The position numbers and the translations under genes are program-made. Below the pieces are notes generated by a model, which worked only from the letters and a program-made list of their open reading frames with translations, had not been told where the DNA came from and did no database searches. 64,000 bases of DNA, taken from the NCBI GenBank assembly GCA_014655195.1, contig BNBH01000012.1, positions 124,001-188,000 of the forward strand, given 5' to 3'. The stretch comes from Streptomyces cellulosae. Lineage in GTDB: Bacteria; Actinomycetota; Actinomycetes; Streptomycetales; Streptomycetaceae. Shown here piece after piece: positions 31,717 through 40,297 of the stretch (positions within the stretch are counted from its first letter, which is position 1; each line of letters starts with the position of its first letter).

Positions 31717-32580
31717 TCAGCGCGCGGTGACGTCGGTGTGCAGCAGATGGTGATCGGACACCTGGCTGGGCCGCACCTCGTGTCCCAGCGTCGAAAGCCC
31801 GCGCAGGAACACGTAGTCGAACTTGCTCTGCCAGTCCGTCGTCGCCTCGCAGTCGCCGGCGGCCGGCGGCCGGCACGCGGCGTCCGTGTCCTCGGCGAGC
31901 GCCCACACCGGGGACAGCTCGGGGGAGTCCGGCACGGCGTTGAAGTCGCCGAGCACCACGGCCCGCTCGTACCGGGCGACCTGCGGCGCGAGCACCGCCG
32001 TCTGCTTCTCGCGCACCGACTCCTGACGCCGTTGCGCCAGATGCGTGTTGAAGACCCGTACGGTCTCCCCGGCGACCTCGGTCGTGACGGCGATGTACCC
32101 GCGGTCCTCCGAGCCACCGTCCGGATACTCCGCCGTGACGACGTCGGTCATCGGCGCCGCCGACAGCAGCGCCTGCCCGTACCCTCCCGGCTTCCACGGG
32201 GCGCCCCCGCAGCGGCTCCAACTGCGCAGCACGGGGCCGTACTCGACGTGGTAGTCCAGCCCGTGCAGGTTGGCGAGGTGGTCCCGGATCCGCTCGACGT
32301 CCCGTACGCACGCCTCCTGGAGACCGACGACCTGCGGCGCGTACGCGGCGATCTCCGCCGCCCGGTCGACGTTGCTCGCGTCGCACGGGTTGCACAGGTT
32401 CCACGTCATGACGCGGTTGGGCACCACGTCCTTCGAGGCGTCCACCGGCACCGTCCGGGCGAACGGGGCGCCGGCGGGCGTGCTGGGGCCGAGCAGCATC
32501 ATGCAGGTCACGACGACGGCCCCCGCGATCAGCCACACCCCTCTACCGAGCACCCCCGCCTCCTCGAGCTGCAGCCGCAC
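31717..32580 (-). CDS. Secreted endonuclease/exonuclease/phosphatase-family protein
   Basis: A 287-residue protein with an N-terminal membrane or signal segment (about 14-35, GVWLIAGAVVVTCMMLLGPS) followed by the EEP fold. Conserved points are TWNLCN (Asn), VVGLQE (metal-binding Glu), THLAQRRQ, VVLGDFNAVPDS (Asp/Asn) and the C-terminal VSDHHLL. Such extracellular enzymes are DNases, phosphodiesterases or sphingomyelinase-like phospholipases, and the sequence does not decide between these. Four Cys may form disulfides. It is upstream of the GlsB-type gene, separated by the stress promoter. Confidence 0.85.
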   Translation of the reverse strand: MRLQLEEAGVLGRGVWLIAGAVVVTCMMLLGPSTPAGAPFARTVPVDASKDVVPNRVMTWNLCNPCDASNVDRAAEIAAYAPQVVGLQEACVRDVERIRDHLANLHGLDYHVEYGPVLRSWSRCGGAPWKPGGYGQALLSAAPMTDVVTAEYPDGGSEDRGYIAVTTEVAGETVRVFNTHLAQRRQESVREKQTAVLAPQVARYERAVVLGDFNAVPDSPELSPVWALAEDTDAACRPPAAGDCEATTDWQSKFDYVFLRGLSTLGHEVRPSQVSDHHLLHTDVTAR

Positions 32581-32641
32581 CGCGTATCGGTGCCTTCTGC
32601 ACCGAGCGTAGGCGACGGGGGTGTCAACAGCGCGTGAGGGC

Positions 32642-32666
32642 CTCCCGCCCGCCTGCCGGGCGGGAG
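32642..32666 (-). terminator. Hairpin downstream of the hydrolase remnant
   Basis: CTCCCGCCC and GGGCGGGAG form a 9-bp stem with a 7-nt loop, 32 bp after the stop codon of the minus-strand pseudogene. Confidence 0.5.
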
Positions 32667-32697
32667 TTGACGGACCCTGGACACGCCCCCGGCGCGG

Positions 32698-32950
32698 TCA
32701 GCCGTTCGCGGCCGGGCGGTGGAAGGCCGCCAGCGCCGCGTCGACGGCGTGCGGCTTCGGACGGCCGGAGGCGTCGAGCTCGTTCCGGCGCCGGAGGTTG
32801 ACGGCGACGCACCACCGCCGGCCGCCGTCGGCGCGCGCCATCGCCGGCGTTCCGCCGCCCACACCGTGCCGCCATGGCCCCAGCAGGGCTCCTGGCCCGG
32901 GCCCAAGGGCTCCGGCGGATGCAGACCGAGACCGTAGTCGATCGTCCTGC
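32698..32950 (-). pseudogene. Remnant of a serine hydrolase (beta-lactamase/D-Ala-D-Ala carboxypeptidase fold)
   Basis: One minus frame contains DYGLGLHPPEPLG followed by CWGHGGTV, the classic C-terminal signature of penicillin-binding-protein-like serine hydrolases. The continuation DGGRRWCVAVNLRRRN and the end AALAAFHRP are in a different frame, so a frameshift lies close to the GHGG motif. The upstream SxxK and YxN parts of the enzyme are not found. Only about 80 residues of a roughly 350-400 residue protein remain. Confidence 0.65.
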
Positions 32951-33284
32951 CCTCCTGAGGACCACCGGCACGGTGCGCCGCATCTCGGCCGGCGAGGACG
33001 GCCCGACGATCTCCCCGGCGAGCGGAACAGTTCCGAGCCGCGGTCCTCGGCGCCGACCCGGAGCGCTTCCCGGCCCTGGCGCACTTCGCCCGCGACGTCC
33101 GCCCCCTGAGCGAGGACCGCCGCGCCGCCTTCGAGGACATCCTCGCCGCCCGCCGCCCGCCGGCGGCCGGGCGCGCCGGAAAGCGACGCCACACGGACCG
33201 ACGGAGGTCTTGCCGCCAAGATGCCGGTCCCCGCCCCCTCCTGAAAAATGGGCACTGCCCTCCTTCCGAGAGCGGTGATGCGAC

Positions 33285-33884
33285 ATGGCCGTCATTTCAC
33301 GCGGATTCCACGGCCGGGCGCGGGACAAGGGGCACGAGCTGCCGCCGGGGCAGTACGAGACCACCGGATTCCCCGTCCTGTCCGCGGGCCCCACACCCAC
33401 GGTGAGCCACGACGACTGGGAGTTCACCGTCCGCACCGAGACCGGCGTCCGGTACCAGTGGAACTGGCAGGAGCTGATGGCCCTGCCCTCCGAGACGCCC
33501 ACCGTCGACATCCACTGTGTGACCAAGTGGTCCAAGTTCGGCACCCGATGGCAGGGCGTCTCCCTCGACGTCCTCCTCGCGAACGTCGCGTCCGGCGCCG
33601 AGTACGCCCTGGTCCGCTCCTACGGCGACTACACCACCAACCTCCCCGTCGAGGACCTCCTCGACGGCAAGGCGTGGATCGCCTACCGCTACGACGACGA
33701 GGACCTCCCCGCGGAACACGGCGGCCCCGCCCGCCTTCTCGTCCCGCACCTGTACTTCTGGAAGTCCGCGAAGTGGGTGCGCGGCATCCAGCTGCTCGAC
33801 GAGGAGGAACGCGGCTTCTGGGAGACCGTCGGCTACCACGATTACGGTGACCCATGGCGCGAGCAGCGGTACCAGGGCGACTAG
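33285..33884 (+). CDS. Sulfite oxidase-like molybdopterin oxidoreductase
   Basis: A 199-residue single-domain protein of the sulfite oxidase/YedY molybdopterin fold. Cys78 in DIHCVTKWSKFG is the expected molybdenum ligand, and WQGVSLDVLLANV and LVPHLYFWKSAKWVRGIQLL are typical. It has no heme or dimerisation domain and no Tat signal, so it is a cytoplasmic minimal form. Its 3' end overlaps the FAD reductase gene by 31 bases, and a DUF6510 gene follows. The three form a conserved unit in my recollection of actinobacterial genomes. The reductase probably supplies or removes electrons. The substrate is unknown. Confidence 0.88.
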   Translation: MAVISRGFHGRARDKGHELPPGQYETTGFPVLSAGPTPTVSHDDWEFTVRTETGVRYQWNWQELMALPSETPTVDIHCVTKWSKFGTRWQGVSLDVLLANVASGAEYALVRSYGDYTTNLPVEDLLDGKAWIAYRYDDEDLPAEHGGPARLLVPHLYFWKSAKWVRGIQLLDEEERGFWETVGYHDYGDPWREQRYQGD

Positions 33885-34609
33885 GCGCACGCCTGCGCTG
33901 GCTGGAGGCCCGCCTCACCGGCCGGCACGACGAGTCGGACACCGCCCGCACCCTCGTGTTCGACGTCCCCGGCTGGCCGGGCCATCTGCCCGGACAGCAC
34001 GTCGACCTGCGGCTCACCGCGGAGGACGGCTACAGCACGCAGCGCAGCTACTCGATCGCCTCCGCGCCCGACGGGGAACGCGTCGAGCTGACCGTCGAGC
34101 GGATCGACGACGGCGAGGTCTCCCCGTACCTGGTGGACGTCCTCGAGGTGGGGGACGTGATCGAACTGCGCGGACCGGTGGGCGGCTGGTTCGTGTGGCG
34201 GCCCGACGAGCAGAAGGAGCCGGTGCTGCTCGTCGCGGGCGGCTCGGGACTGGTGCCGCTGATGGCGATGATCCGCACCCGGCGCGCCCTCGCCGGCCGC
34301 GTCCCCTTCCGGCTGGTGTACAGCCTCCGCAGCCCCCGTTCCCAGCTGTTCGTCCCGGACCTGCGCACGCAGGACCCGGGACTCGACAAGACCTTTCTCT
34401 ACAGCCGCTCCGCACCGGAGGGCTGGCCGCGGCCGCCCGCGCGCATCACCGCGAACGATCTGTCCGCCGGCGGGTGGCCGCCGGACTTCGAACCGGCCTG
34501 CTACGTCTGCGGATCCACCGGATTCGTGGAGACGGCGGCCGGTCTGCTCGTGGCACTCGGCCACGATCCCCGCCGTATACGGACCGAACGCTTCGGCCCC
34601 GTCGGGTGA
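33854..34609 (+). CDS. FAD/NAD(P)H ferredoxin-reductase-like oxidoreductase
   Basis: A 251-residue flavoprotein of the ferredoxin-NADP reductase superfamily. The FAD-binding motif is RSYSIASAP (about 59-67), and GPVGGWF lies in the flavin loop. The nucleotide motif is VLLVAGGSGLVPLMAM (about 124-139), and CYVCGSTGFVE is the C-terminal nucleotide-binding Cys-Gly motif. There is no 2Fe-2S domain. The start ATG at 33854 lies inside the molybdoenzyme gene, a 31-base overlap in another frame. It is the natural redox partner of that enzyme. Confidence 0.88.
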   Translation: MARAAVPGRLGARLRWLEARLTGRHDESDTARTLVFDVPGWPGHLPGQHVDLRLTAEDGYSTQRSYSIASAPDGERVELTVERIDDGEVSPYLVDVLEVGDVIELRGPVGGWFVWRPDEQKEPVLLVAGGSGLVPLMAMIRTRRALAGRVPFRLVYSLRSPRSQLFVPDLRTQDPGLDKTFLYSRSAPEGWPRPPARITANDLSAGGWPPDFEPACYVCGSTGFVETAAGLLVALGHDPRRIRTERFGPVG

Positions 34610-34627
34610 GCGAAGGGACCCCCGTTC

Positions 34628-34903
34628 ATGACCACCGAACCCGGTTTCCTCGACGGCAACGCCGCCGCCGGCGACCTCGAGTCGCTGTTCGGCGCCGACA
34701 TGACCATGGCCTTTGGCCAGTGCCAGGGCTGCGGCCTTCGGATGCGGCTGGCCGAGGCGCACGCCTACCTCGGCGGCCCGGGCACGGTGCTGCGCTGCCC
34801 CGGCTGCGAGGACGTGCTGCTGCGCATGGTCCGCTCCCCGAGCCACCTCTGGCTCGACGCGAGCGGCCTCGACTATCTGCGCCTCCCAGCGGCGGCCGTG
34901 TGA
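34628..34903 (+). CDS. DUF6510 zinc-ribbon-like protein
   Basis: A 91-residue protein with the family start LDGNAAAGDLESLFGADMT and four Cys in two CxxC pairs (Cys32/35 and Cys57/60), which should bind one zinc. The rest is a short beta-rich domain ending SPSHLWLDASGLDYLRL. DUF6510 genes follow sulfite-oxidase-like and FAD reductase genes in actinobacteria, suggesting a role in assembly or electron transfer. This is inferred from context only. RBS and start are 18 bp after the reductase stop. Confidence 0.82.
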   Translation: MTTEPGFLDGNAAAGDLESLFGADMTMAFGQCQGCGLRMRLAEAHAYLGGPGTVLRCPGCEDVLLRMVRSPSHLWLDASGLDYLRLPAAAV

Positions 34904-34923
34904 ACGGGAGGGGCTCGGGGTGA

Positions 34924-34958
34924 CGGCCGCCGTCCCGGCGAACCCGGGACGGCGGCCG
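34924..34958. terminator. Bidirectional hairpin terminator
   Basis: CGGCCGCCGTCCCGG and CCGGGACGGCGGCCG form a perfect 15-bp stem around a 5-nt loop, between the DUF6510 gene and the converging VOC gene (stop at 34986). Confidence 0.85.
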
Positions 34959-34985
34959 CCCGACACAGCCAGGAGTCACACCCCG

Positions 34986-35462
34986 TCAGCGGCCGGGCAG
35001 CCGCTGCTGCACCTCCTGCAGCACCCAGCCGTTGCCGTCCGGGTCGCTGAAGGTGGCGAAGGAGCCGTACGACATCCGGTCCGGGTGAAGACCCGGCTCC
35101 CGGCCCTGCCCCAGGGCGGGGTCGTGGGTGAGGTCCCCGCCGCCGTGGCCGTGGTAGAAGACGGCATTGGCGTCGTGGAAGACCTCGCTCACCTGGATAC
35201 CGCGGTCGACGAGTTCCGCGCGGCTCTTCTCGATGTCCGGGACGACGAGGTACATGCCCTGCGCGGAGCCCGGCGGCACGGTCGTGATGCCCTTGCCGAA
35301 GATGATGGAGCACTCCGAACCGGGCGGGGTGAAGTGCACGGCCCTCCAGTTCTCGCTGGCCTCCTTGTCGAGGTCCAGCCGGAAGCCCATGGCCTCGTAG
35401 AAGGCCTTGGCCCGGTCGACGTCGGACACGGGCAGCACGATGAGTTCGAGTTTGAGATCCAT
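34986..35462 (-). CDS. VOC-superfamily (glyoxalase-like) protein
   Basis: A 158-residue protein with two VOC modules: LELIVLPVSDVDRAKAFYEA with AVHFTPPGSECSIIFG, and MYLVVPDIEKSRAELVDRGI with FATFSDPDGNGWVLQEVQQR. This subgroup includes proteins annotated as glyoxalase or extradiol dioxygenase, but activity is unproven. The start is ATG 35462. It lies 55 bp downstream of the alcohol dehydrogenase-like gene and reads the same way, so they may be co-transcribed. Confidence 0.87.
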   Translation of the reverse strand: MDLKLELIVLPVSDVDRAKAFYEAMGFRLDLDKEASENWRAVHFTPPGSECSIIFGKGITTVPPGSAQGMYLVVPDIEKSRAELVDRGIQVSEVFHDANAVFYHGHGGGDLTHDPALGQGREPGLHPDRMSYGSFATFSDPDGNGWVLQEVQQRLPGR

Positions 35463-35517
35463 GAGAGTGACTGCTTTCCGTCGTGGCGGAACCCCGCCCC
35501 CGACGGTCGCACCGGCG

Positions 35518-36435
35518 TCACGCGACGGCGACGACGGTCTTCCCGGCCGTACCGGACTCGGTGCGGAACGCGTCCGGCGCCTCGGCGAGCGGGCGGACGC
35601 TCCCCACCAGGGGCCGCAGCCGGCCCTGCCGGTGACGGTCGACGACCTGCGCGAGGTGACCCCGGTCGGGCTCGACGATGAAGTACATCGCCCGGCCGTC
35701 ATCAGGCCGCACGGTCGGCGGGCGGGAGATGCTGATGAGGGCGCCTCCCGCTCTGAGGACGGCGGCCGAGCGGTCGAGCACCGTCCCTCCGACGGCGTCG
35801 AATACGAGGTCGACGAGGCCCACGGCTTCCTCCCATGCCGGCTGTTCCAGGTCGACGAACTCCTCCGCGCCCAGTGCCAGCACCAGGTCCCTGCTCTTCG
35901 CGCGGCCCGAACCGAGAACACGCGCTCCGGCGTCACGGGCGAGCTGCGTGGCTGCCATTCCCACCCCCCCTCCCGCTCCGTGCACAAGGACGCTCTGACC
36001 GGTCTCGAGCCGGCCGTGCACGAACAGCCCCTGCCAGGCGGTGAGCCCCGGCATCGGCAGGGCCGCCGCCTCCACGGGGTCGACGTCCGCGGGCAGCGGC
36101 GTGAGATCGCGCGCCTCCACCGCCACGTACTCGGCGAGGGTGCCGTCACGGTTCCAGTCGGTGAGGCCGGTCACCCGTTGTCCGACGGTGAGTCCGGTGG
36201 TGCCGAGCGCCACCTCGGCGACCTCCCCCGACACCTCGTGGCCCGGCACGACGGGGGAGCGGGGCCTGCCGGCCCGGTCGACCCATGAGGCGGGCCAGGT
36301 GAGTTCACCGGGCGTGAAGCAGGCCGCCCGCACTTTCACGACGACGTCGCCCTCGCCCGCGTAGGGGTACGGGGCCTCCTCGACGACCAGATCGTCCAAG
36401 GGCGCGTCGCGGTCGTGAGCTCGTACCGCTCTCAT
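35518..36435 (-). CDS. NADP-dependent zinc-type oxidoreductase (MDR/quinone oxidoreductase-like)
   Basis: A 305-residue medium-chain dehydrogenase/reductase. The N-terminal GroES-like domain has VVPGHEVSGEVAEVA and the Rossmann part has VLVHGAGGGVGMAATQLARD (about 150-169). The catalytic-zinc Cys/His set is not complete and the structural-zinc Cys cluster is absent, which fits the zinc-free quinone oxidoreductase branch. It probably reduces an enone or quinone with NADPH. The start at ATG 36435 follows an AGGGGGG ribosome site. Confidence 0.87.
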   Translation of the reverse strand: MRAVRAHDRDAPLDDLVVEEAPYPYAGEGDVVVKVRAACFTPGELTWPASWVDRAGRPRSPVVPGHEVSGEVAEVALGTTGLTVGQRVTGLTDWNRDGTLAEYVAVEARDLTPLPADVDPVEAAALPMPGLTAWQGLFVHGRLETGQSVLVHGAGGGVGMAATQLARDAGARVLGSGRAKSRDLVLALGAEEFVDLEQPAWEEAVGLVDLVFDAVGGTVLDRSAAVLRAGGALISISRPPTVRPDDGRAMYFIVEPDRGHLAQVVDRHRQGRLRPLVGSVRPLAEAPDAFRTESGTAGKTVVAVA

Positions 36436-36518
36436 CGAGGCCCCCCTGAGCCAGGTGGGGAAGACGTCCTTCCAGCATGACTCCGTGACGCTTCCGGGGC
36501 GAACGGAGGGGCCTCGCG

Positions 36519-37856
36519 TCACGTACCGCCGTCGGGTCGCCCCGGACCGTCGGGCCGCGTCGGGCTCCCGGAGGGGAAGCCACCGCCCCCGATGCCCTGC
36601 CGGTCCCCGGTACGCGCGAGCGTGCGGCGGAACCCCTCGGGGTACTCCCGGTCCACGGCGTCGTCCAGCAGCGCGAGCTGCCGCCGCACCGCGGGCCGCC
36701 GCGCCTCCGGCATCCCGGCCAGCAGCCCGTCGAGCAGGGCGCGCAGCCGCCGGCACACCTGGAGCGAGCCGACGCCGTACTCGCGGACCTCGGTGACGCC
36801 CAGTTCGAGGTACTCCTCCCAGCCGCGCCCCGGCACCACCACGCGCGGCCGTCCGTCCCGGTCGGCGAGCACGTGCCGGCCCCGAAGCTCCGACCGGCCG
36901 ACCCCGTGCAGGAACGTCTCGATGTGGTTGAGGACCTGCACGGCGGTCGTCGGGTCGTTCACCGCCGGGGACAGCGCCCGCGCGGCGATGTCGGCCAGCA
37001 CCCGCAGCGCGAAGGCGGGATCCTGCTCGACGGTCCGCTCGGCCCCCAGCGCCACCAGCCCCGCCGGCCGGCGGGGCTCGACGAAGGCGCCGGGCGTCCC
37101 GTGAATTTCCAGCAGCACCGCCCCCGGCGGCACGAAGTCCCCGACGCGGTGCGCCACCACCAGCACGCAGTCGTTCCGCGACGCGGCCCGCACCAGCCCG
37201 GCCACGTCCAGCCCCTGCACCGCTCCGCCCTCCTCCGTACGCACCACCTGAGCGGGAGCGTCCCGGCGCGGACCGCCGTCGCCCTCGTCGAGGAGGAGGC
37301 AGCGGCCCTGCGCCTGCACGGAGACACCGAGGACGCGCAGGCCGGTGCGGCACACCCGGTCGGCGATCGCCACCGGGCGCGCGTCGTGCACGAACCGGTT
37401 CAGGTAGACCAGCAGCATCACCAGGCTGACCGCGACCGCGAGACCGGCCAGGGTCACGCCCAGGTCGGGCACCGTGTCCGGGCCGATCCGGCGCAGCAGC
37501 GTGAACGCGAAGGCGAAGGTGCCGGCGAACAGCGCCAGCACGGTCTTCTGCAGCGGGTTGCGGTACCACAGCCGCATGTAGCGCGGGGACAGTGTGCCCG
37601 TGGCCTGCTGGACGACCAGCACCCCGATCGTGACGACGAACCCCAGCAGGGCGACCATCGCGCCCACGATGGCGGTCAGCACGCCCGTCGCCGTGGTGGC
37701 CGTGTACCGCCAGCCGGTCGGGATGCCCACCATGTCGTCCAGGGCGAGGGCCGCCTCGCCGAGCAGGGCCCCGGCGGCCAGGCCGAGCACCGGCAGGATC
37801 CACAGGCTCGTCCTGACGTACTGTCCCAGCCGGAACCGGAAGGACCAGGTCGGCAT
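36519..37856 (-). CDS. DUF2254 membrane protein
   Basis: A 445-residue protein with four predicted membrane segments in its first 160 residues. A large soluble C-terminal domain follows, containing ALSPAVNDPTTAVQVLNHIE, a hallmark of DUF2254. The ATG at 37856 has GGAGG six bases upstream; an in-frame start 14 codons earlier lacks one. The family occurs widely in bacteria and is uncharacterised. The membrane layout recalls channels or transporters. It is divergent from the APC permease gene. The C-terminus is Gly/Pro/Asp-rich and disordered. Confidence 0.87.
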   Translation of the reverse strand: MPTWSFRFRLGQYVRTSLWILPVLGLAAGALLGEAALALDDMVGIPTGWRYTATTATGVLTAIVGAMVALLGFVVTIGVLVVQQATGTLSPRYMRLWYRNPLQKTVLALFAGTFAFAFTLLRRIGPDTVPDLGVTLAGLAVAVSLVMLLVYLNRFVHDARPVAIADRVCRTGLRVLGVSVQAQGRCLLLDEGDGGPRRDAPAQVVRTEEGGAVQGLDVAGLVRAASRNDCVLVVAHRVGDFVPPGAVLLEIHGTPGAFVEPRRPAGLVALGAERTVEQDPAFALRVLADIAARALSPAVNDPTTAVQVLNHIETFLHGVGRSELRGRHVLADRDGRPRVVVPGRGWEEYLELGVTEVREYGVGSLQVCRRLRALLDGLLAGMPEARRPAVRRQLALLDDAVDREYPEGFRRTLARTGDRQGIGGGGFPSGSPTRPDGPGRPDGGT

Positions 37857-38114
37857 AGGCCGCCTCCGCAGTGCCCGGGGAACGGGCTCGCCCCTCACGC
37901 TACCGCCGGGGCACGGCCGCCGCAGAGGCCACCGGGGTCGCAGGGGACCGCCGCACGATTCCCCGTCCGGATGCCTTCAGAGTGCATCTTTTCCTGCGCC
38001 GGACCGTCCGCGGCAGGACGATTACGCCCGATTTGGAGCGATCCGTCGTCATCCCCGACCATGTCTGCGGCCCGGCGATCCCGGGCAACCGTTCGACGAG
38101 AGGCGCACCACCCC

Positions 38115-39536
38115 TTGCACGTCACCGGAACCGTCCCCCCACCGGCTCCGGCCCCGCAGGACATCCCCGGCGGCCCCGCCCACCCCGACGGCACCCCCGA
38201 CGGCCCGGGACGGCGCACCCGCCGCTTCGGACTGCCCGTCGCCACCGCGCTGGTCATGGGCAACATCATCGGCGGCGGCATCTTCCTGCTCCCGGCGTCC
38301 ATCGCCCCGTACGGCATGATCAGCCTCGTCGCCTTCGGCGTGCTGACGGTCGGCGCGATCGCCCTGGCCCTGGTCTTCGGCCGCCTCGCCGAACGCGACC
38401 CCCGCACCGGCGGCCCGTACGTGTACGCCCGTGAGGCCTTCGGCGACTTCGCCGGATTCCTCGCCGCCTGGGCGTACTGGATCACCACCTGGGTGTCCAA
38501 CGCGGCCCTCGCCGTGGCCGCCGTCGGCTACCTCGACGTGCTGATCCCCGTCGGCGAGCACCGCTGGACCGCCTGCCTCGCCGCCCTCGTCATCCAGTGG
38601 CTGCCCGCCCTCGCCAACTACGCGGGCACCCGCTACGTCGGCGCGGTCCAGGTCGTGTCCACCGTCCTCAAGCTGGTGCCGCTGCTGCTCGTCGCCGTCG
38701 GCGGACTGTTCTTCTTCGACTCCGACAACCTCGGCCCGTTCCAGGCGAGCGGGGAGAGCGCGATGGGCGCCGTCTCCGCCGCGGCCGCCATCCTGCTCTT
38801 CTCCTACCTCGGCGTGGAGTCCGCCGCCGTCAGCGCCGGCGAGGTGCGTGACGCCCGGCGCACCGTCGGCCGCGCCACCGTCATCGGCACCGCCGGCGCG
38901 GCGGTCGTCTACCTGCTGGGCACCCTCGCCGTCTTCGGCACCGTCGCCCACGACCGGCTCGTCGAGTCCGGCGCGCCCTTCTCGGACGCCGTCAACGGCA
39001 TGTTCGGCGGCGCGTGGGGCGGCTGGGCCGTGGCACTCGCCGCGCTCGTCTCCATGACAGGCTGCCTCAACGGCTGGACCCTCCTGTCCGCCCAGACCTC
39101 CTACGCCGCCGCCAAGGACGGACTCTTCCCCGCCCCCCTGGCCCGCAAGCGGCGCGGCGTGCCGACGGTGGGCGTCGGCGTCACCGTGCTCCTCGCCTCG
39201 CTGCTCACCGTGTACAACTACGCCGCCGGCACGGCCCGGGTGTTCGAGACGCTGGTCCTGGTCACCACCTTCACCGCGACCGTCCCGTACCTCCTCGCCA
39301 CCGCCGCGCAGCTCTACCACCTCGTCTCCGGGCAGCGGGACCGCGTCGACCGCGGGCGGCTGGTCCGCGACATGATCATCGCCTCGGTCGCCGCGGCCTT
39401 CTCGCTGTGGCTGGTCGCCGGCGCCGGATACGAGGCCGTCTACCAGGGCGTGCTGTTCCTCTTCGGCGGCGTGCTGGTCTACGCCGTCATGGCGGCCCGC
39501 AAGCAGCGGGCGGCGACGAGCACCGCCGACCGGTGA
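38115..39536 (+). CDS. APC-family amino acid permease
   Basis: A roughly 473-residue transporter with twelve predicted membrane segments. The first carries the ATALVMGNIIGGGIFLLPAS motif of the arginine/agmatine-like APC branch. LFSYLGVESAAVSAGEVRDA is the conserved segment-6/loop region. No ATG or GTG is suitably placed. The most likely start is TTG at 38115 with AGAGG upstream, giving a 40-residue Pro-rich N-terminus. It probably exchanges amino acids or polyamines; the substrate is unknown. A 13-bp hairpin terminator follows. Confidence 0.88.
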   Translation: MHVTGTVPPPAPAPQDIPGGPAHPDGTPDGPGRRTRRFGLPVATALVMGNIIGGGIFLLPASIAPYGMISLVAFGVLTVGAIALALVFGRLAERDPRTGGPYVYAREAFGDFAGFLAAWAYWITTWVSNAALAVAAVGYLDVLIPVGEHRWTACLAALVIQWLPALANYAGTRYVGAVQVVSTVLKLVPLLLVAVGGLFFFDSDNLGPFQASGESAMGAVSAAAAILLFSYLGVESAAVSAGEVRDARRTVGRATVIGTAGAAVVYLLGTLAVFGTVAHDRLVESGAPFSDAVNGMFGGAWGGWAVALAALVSMTGCLNGWTLLSAQTSYAAAKDGLFPAPLARKRRGVPTVGVGVTVLLASLLTVYNYAAGTARVFETLVLVTTFTATVPYLLATAAQLYHLVSGQRDRVDRGRLVRDMIIASVAAAFSLWLVAGAGYEAVYQGVLFLFGGVLVYAVMAARKQRAATSTADR

Positions 39537-39636
39537 CCGGCGCCGGTCCTCGTGGAGGGCTCGGGCAAATGGGGCAGCTTCCGGCGCGGGGCGTTGCCTC
39601 CGGGCGGCCCGGCAGTTGATCCAGAACACGGCACAT

Positions 39637-39667
39637 GTGAGGCGGCCGGTCCTTCCGGCCGCCTCAC
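39637..39667 (+). terminator. Hairpin terminator after the APC permease gene
   Basis: GTGAGGCGGCCGG and CCGGCCGCCTCAC form a perfect 13-bp stem with a 5-nt loop, 100 bp after the permease stop codon and 50 bp before the next gene. Confidence 0.75.
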
Positions 39668-39716
39668 GCGCTGCCGTGCCGCCCTGTCCCGCCCCTCCCG
39701 CCGGAGGCCGCCCGCG

Positions 39717-40247
39717 ATGCACGAACCCGCCCACCCGTCGCCCCAGCCGGACGCCCCACGCGCCGCCGAACGGCCTCTCCCCGAACCCCGCCTGCTCAGC
39801 GGCGTCTACGGACTGGTCCTGGCCAGCGCCCTGGCGGCCGCCCTCGACTCACCGGACGAGCAGACCAGCCCCGGCTCCGACGCCCTGTGGGTGCTGCTCA
39901 CCGCCCTCGCCGCCGCGGCCGCGCACGGCTACGCGCACGTGCTGTCCCACCGCATGTCCGCCGAGCCCGGCGGACTGACGGCCGGTGTGCGCGCCATGGT
40001 CGCGGAGTGGCCGGTGGTCGCCGCGGCGGTCCCCACGATCGTCCTGATGCTGTTTGCGATCCCGGACTGGTGGACGGAGGCCGACGCCGTCGAGGTCGCG
40101 CTGGTGGTGAACACCCTGATCCTCGCCGGATGGGGCATGTGGACCGCGCGCCGCGCCGGCCGCACCTGGCCGGCCTCGCTGCGGGCCGGGGCGGGGGACA
40201 TGCTCATCGGCTTCGTGATCATCGGCGCCAACGCCGTGATCAAGTAG
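39717..40247 (+). CDS. Small integral membrane protein
   Basis: A 176-residue protein with about four hydrophobic segments (near 27-42, 53-73, 95-115 and 123-142) and a terminal GDMLIGFVIIGANAVIK helix. The N-terminus is Pro/Ala-rich and soluble. RBS GGAGG is well placed before ATG 39717. I do not recognise the family with confidence; similar uncharacterised membrane proteins are common in Streptomyces. No neighbour suggests a role. Confidence 0.72.
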   Translation: MHEPAHPSPQPDAPRAAERPLPEPRLLSGVYGLVLASALAAALDSPDEQTSPGSDALWVLLTALAAAAAHGYAHVLSHRMSAEPGGLTAGVRAMVAEWPVVAAAVPTIVLMLFAIPDWWTEADAVEVALVVNTLILAGWGMWTARRAGRTWPASLRAGAGDMLIGFVIIGANAVIK

Positions 40248-40297
40248 CGCCCGGACGTCCTACGGCCCGGGGCAGGCCGCGACCGTACCCCCGCGTC

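Larger units (their letters stand above)
32581..33284. other. Degenerate 0.7-kb region with gene remnants
   Basis: No intact gene is convincing here. The minus strand carries the C-terminal remnant of a serine hydrolase, entered separately. The plus strand from about 33025 reads EQFRAAVLGADPERFPALA and DILAARR, like the C-terminal helices of a TetR regulator, but no N-terminal HTH precedes it in frame. GC third-position bias is weak across the region. I read it as the decayed site of a former regulator plus hydrolase pair. Confidence 0.5.
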
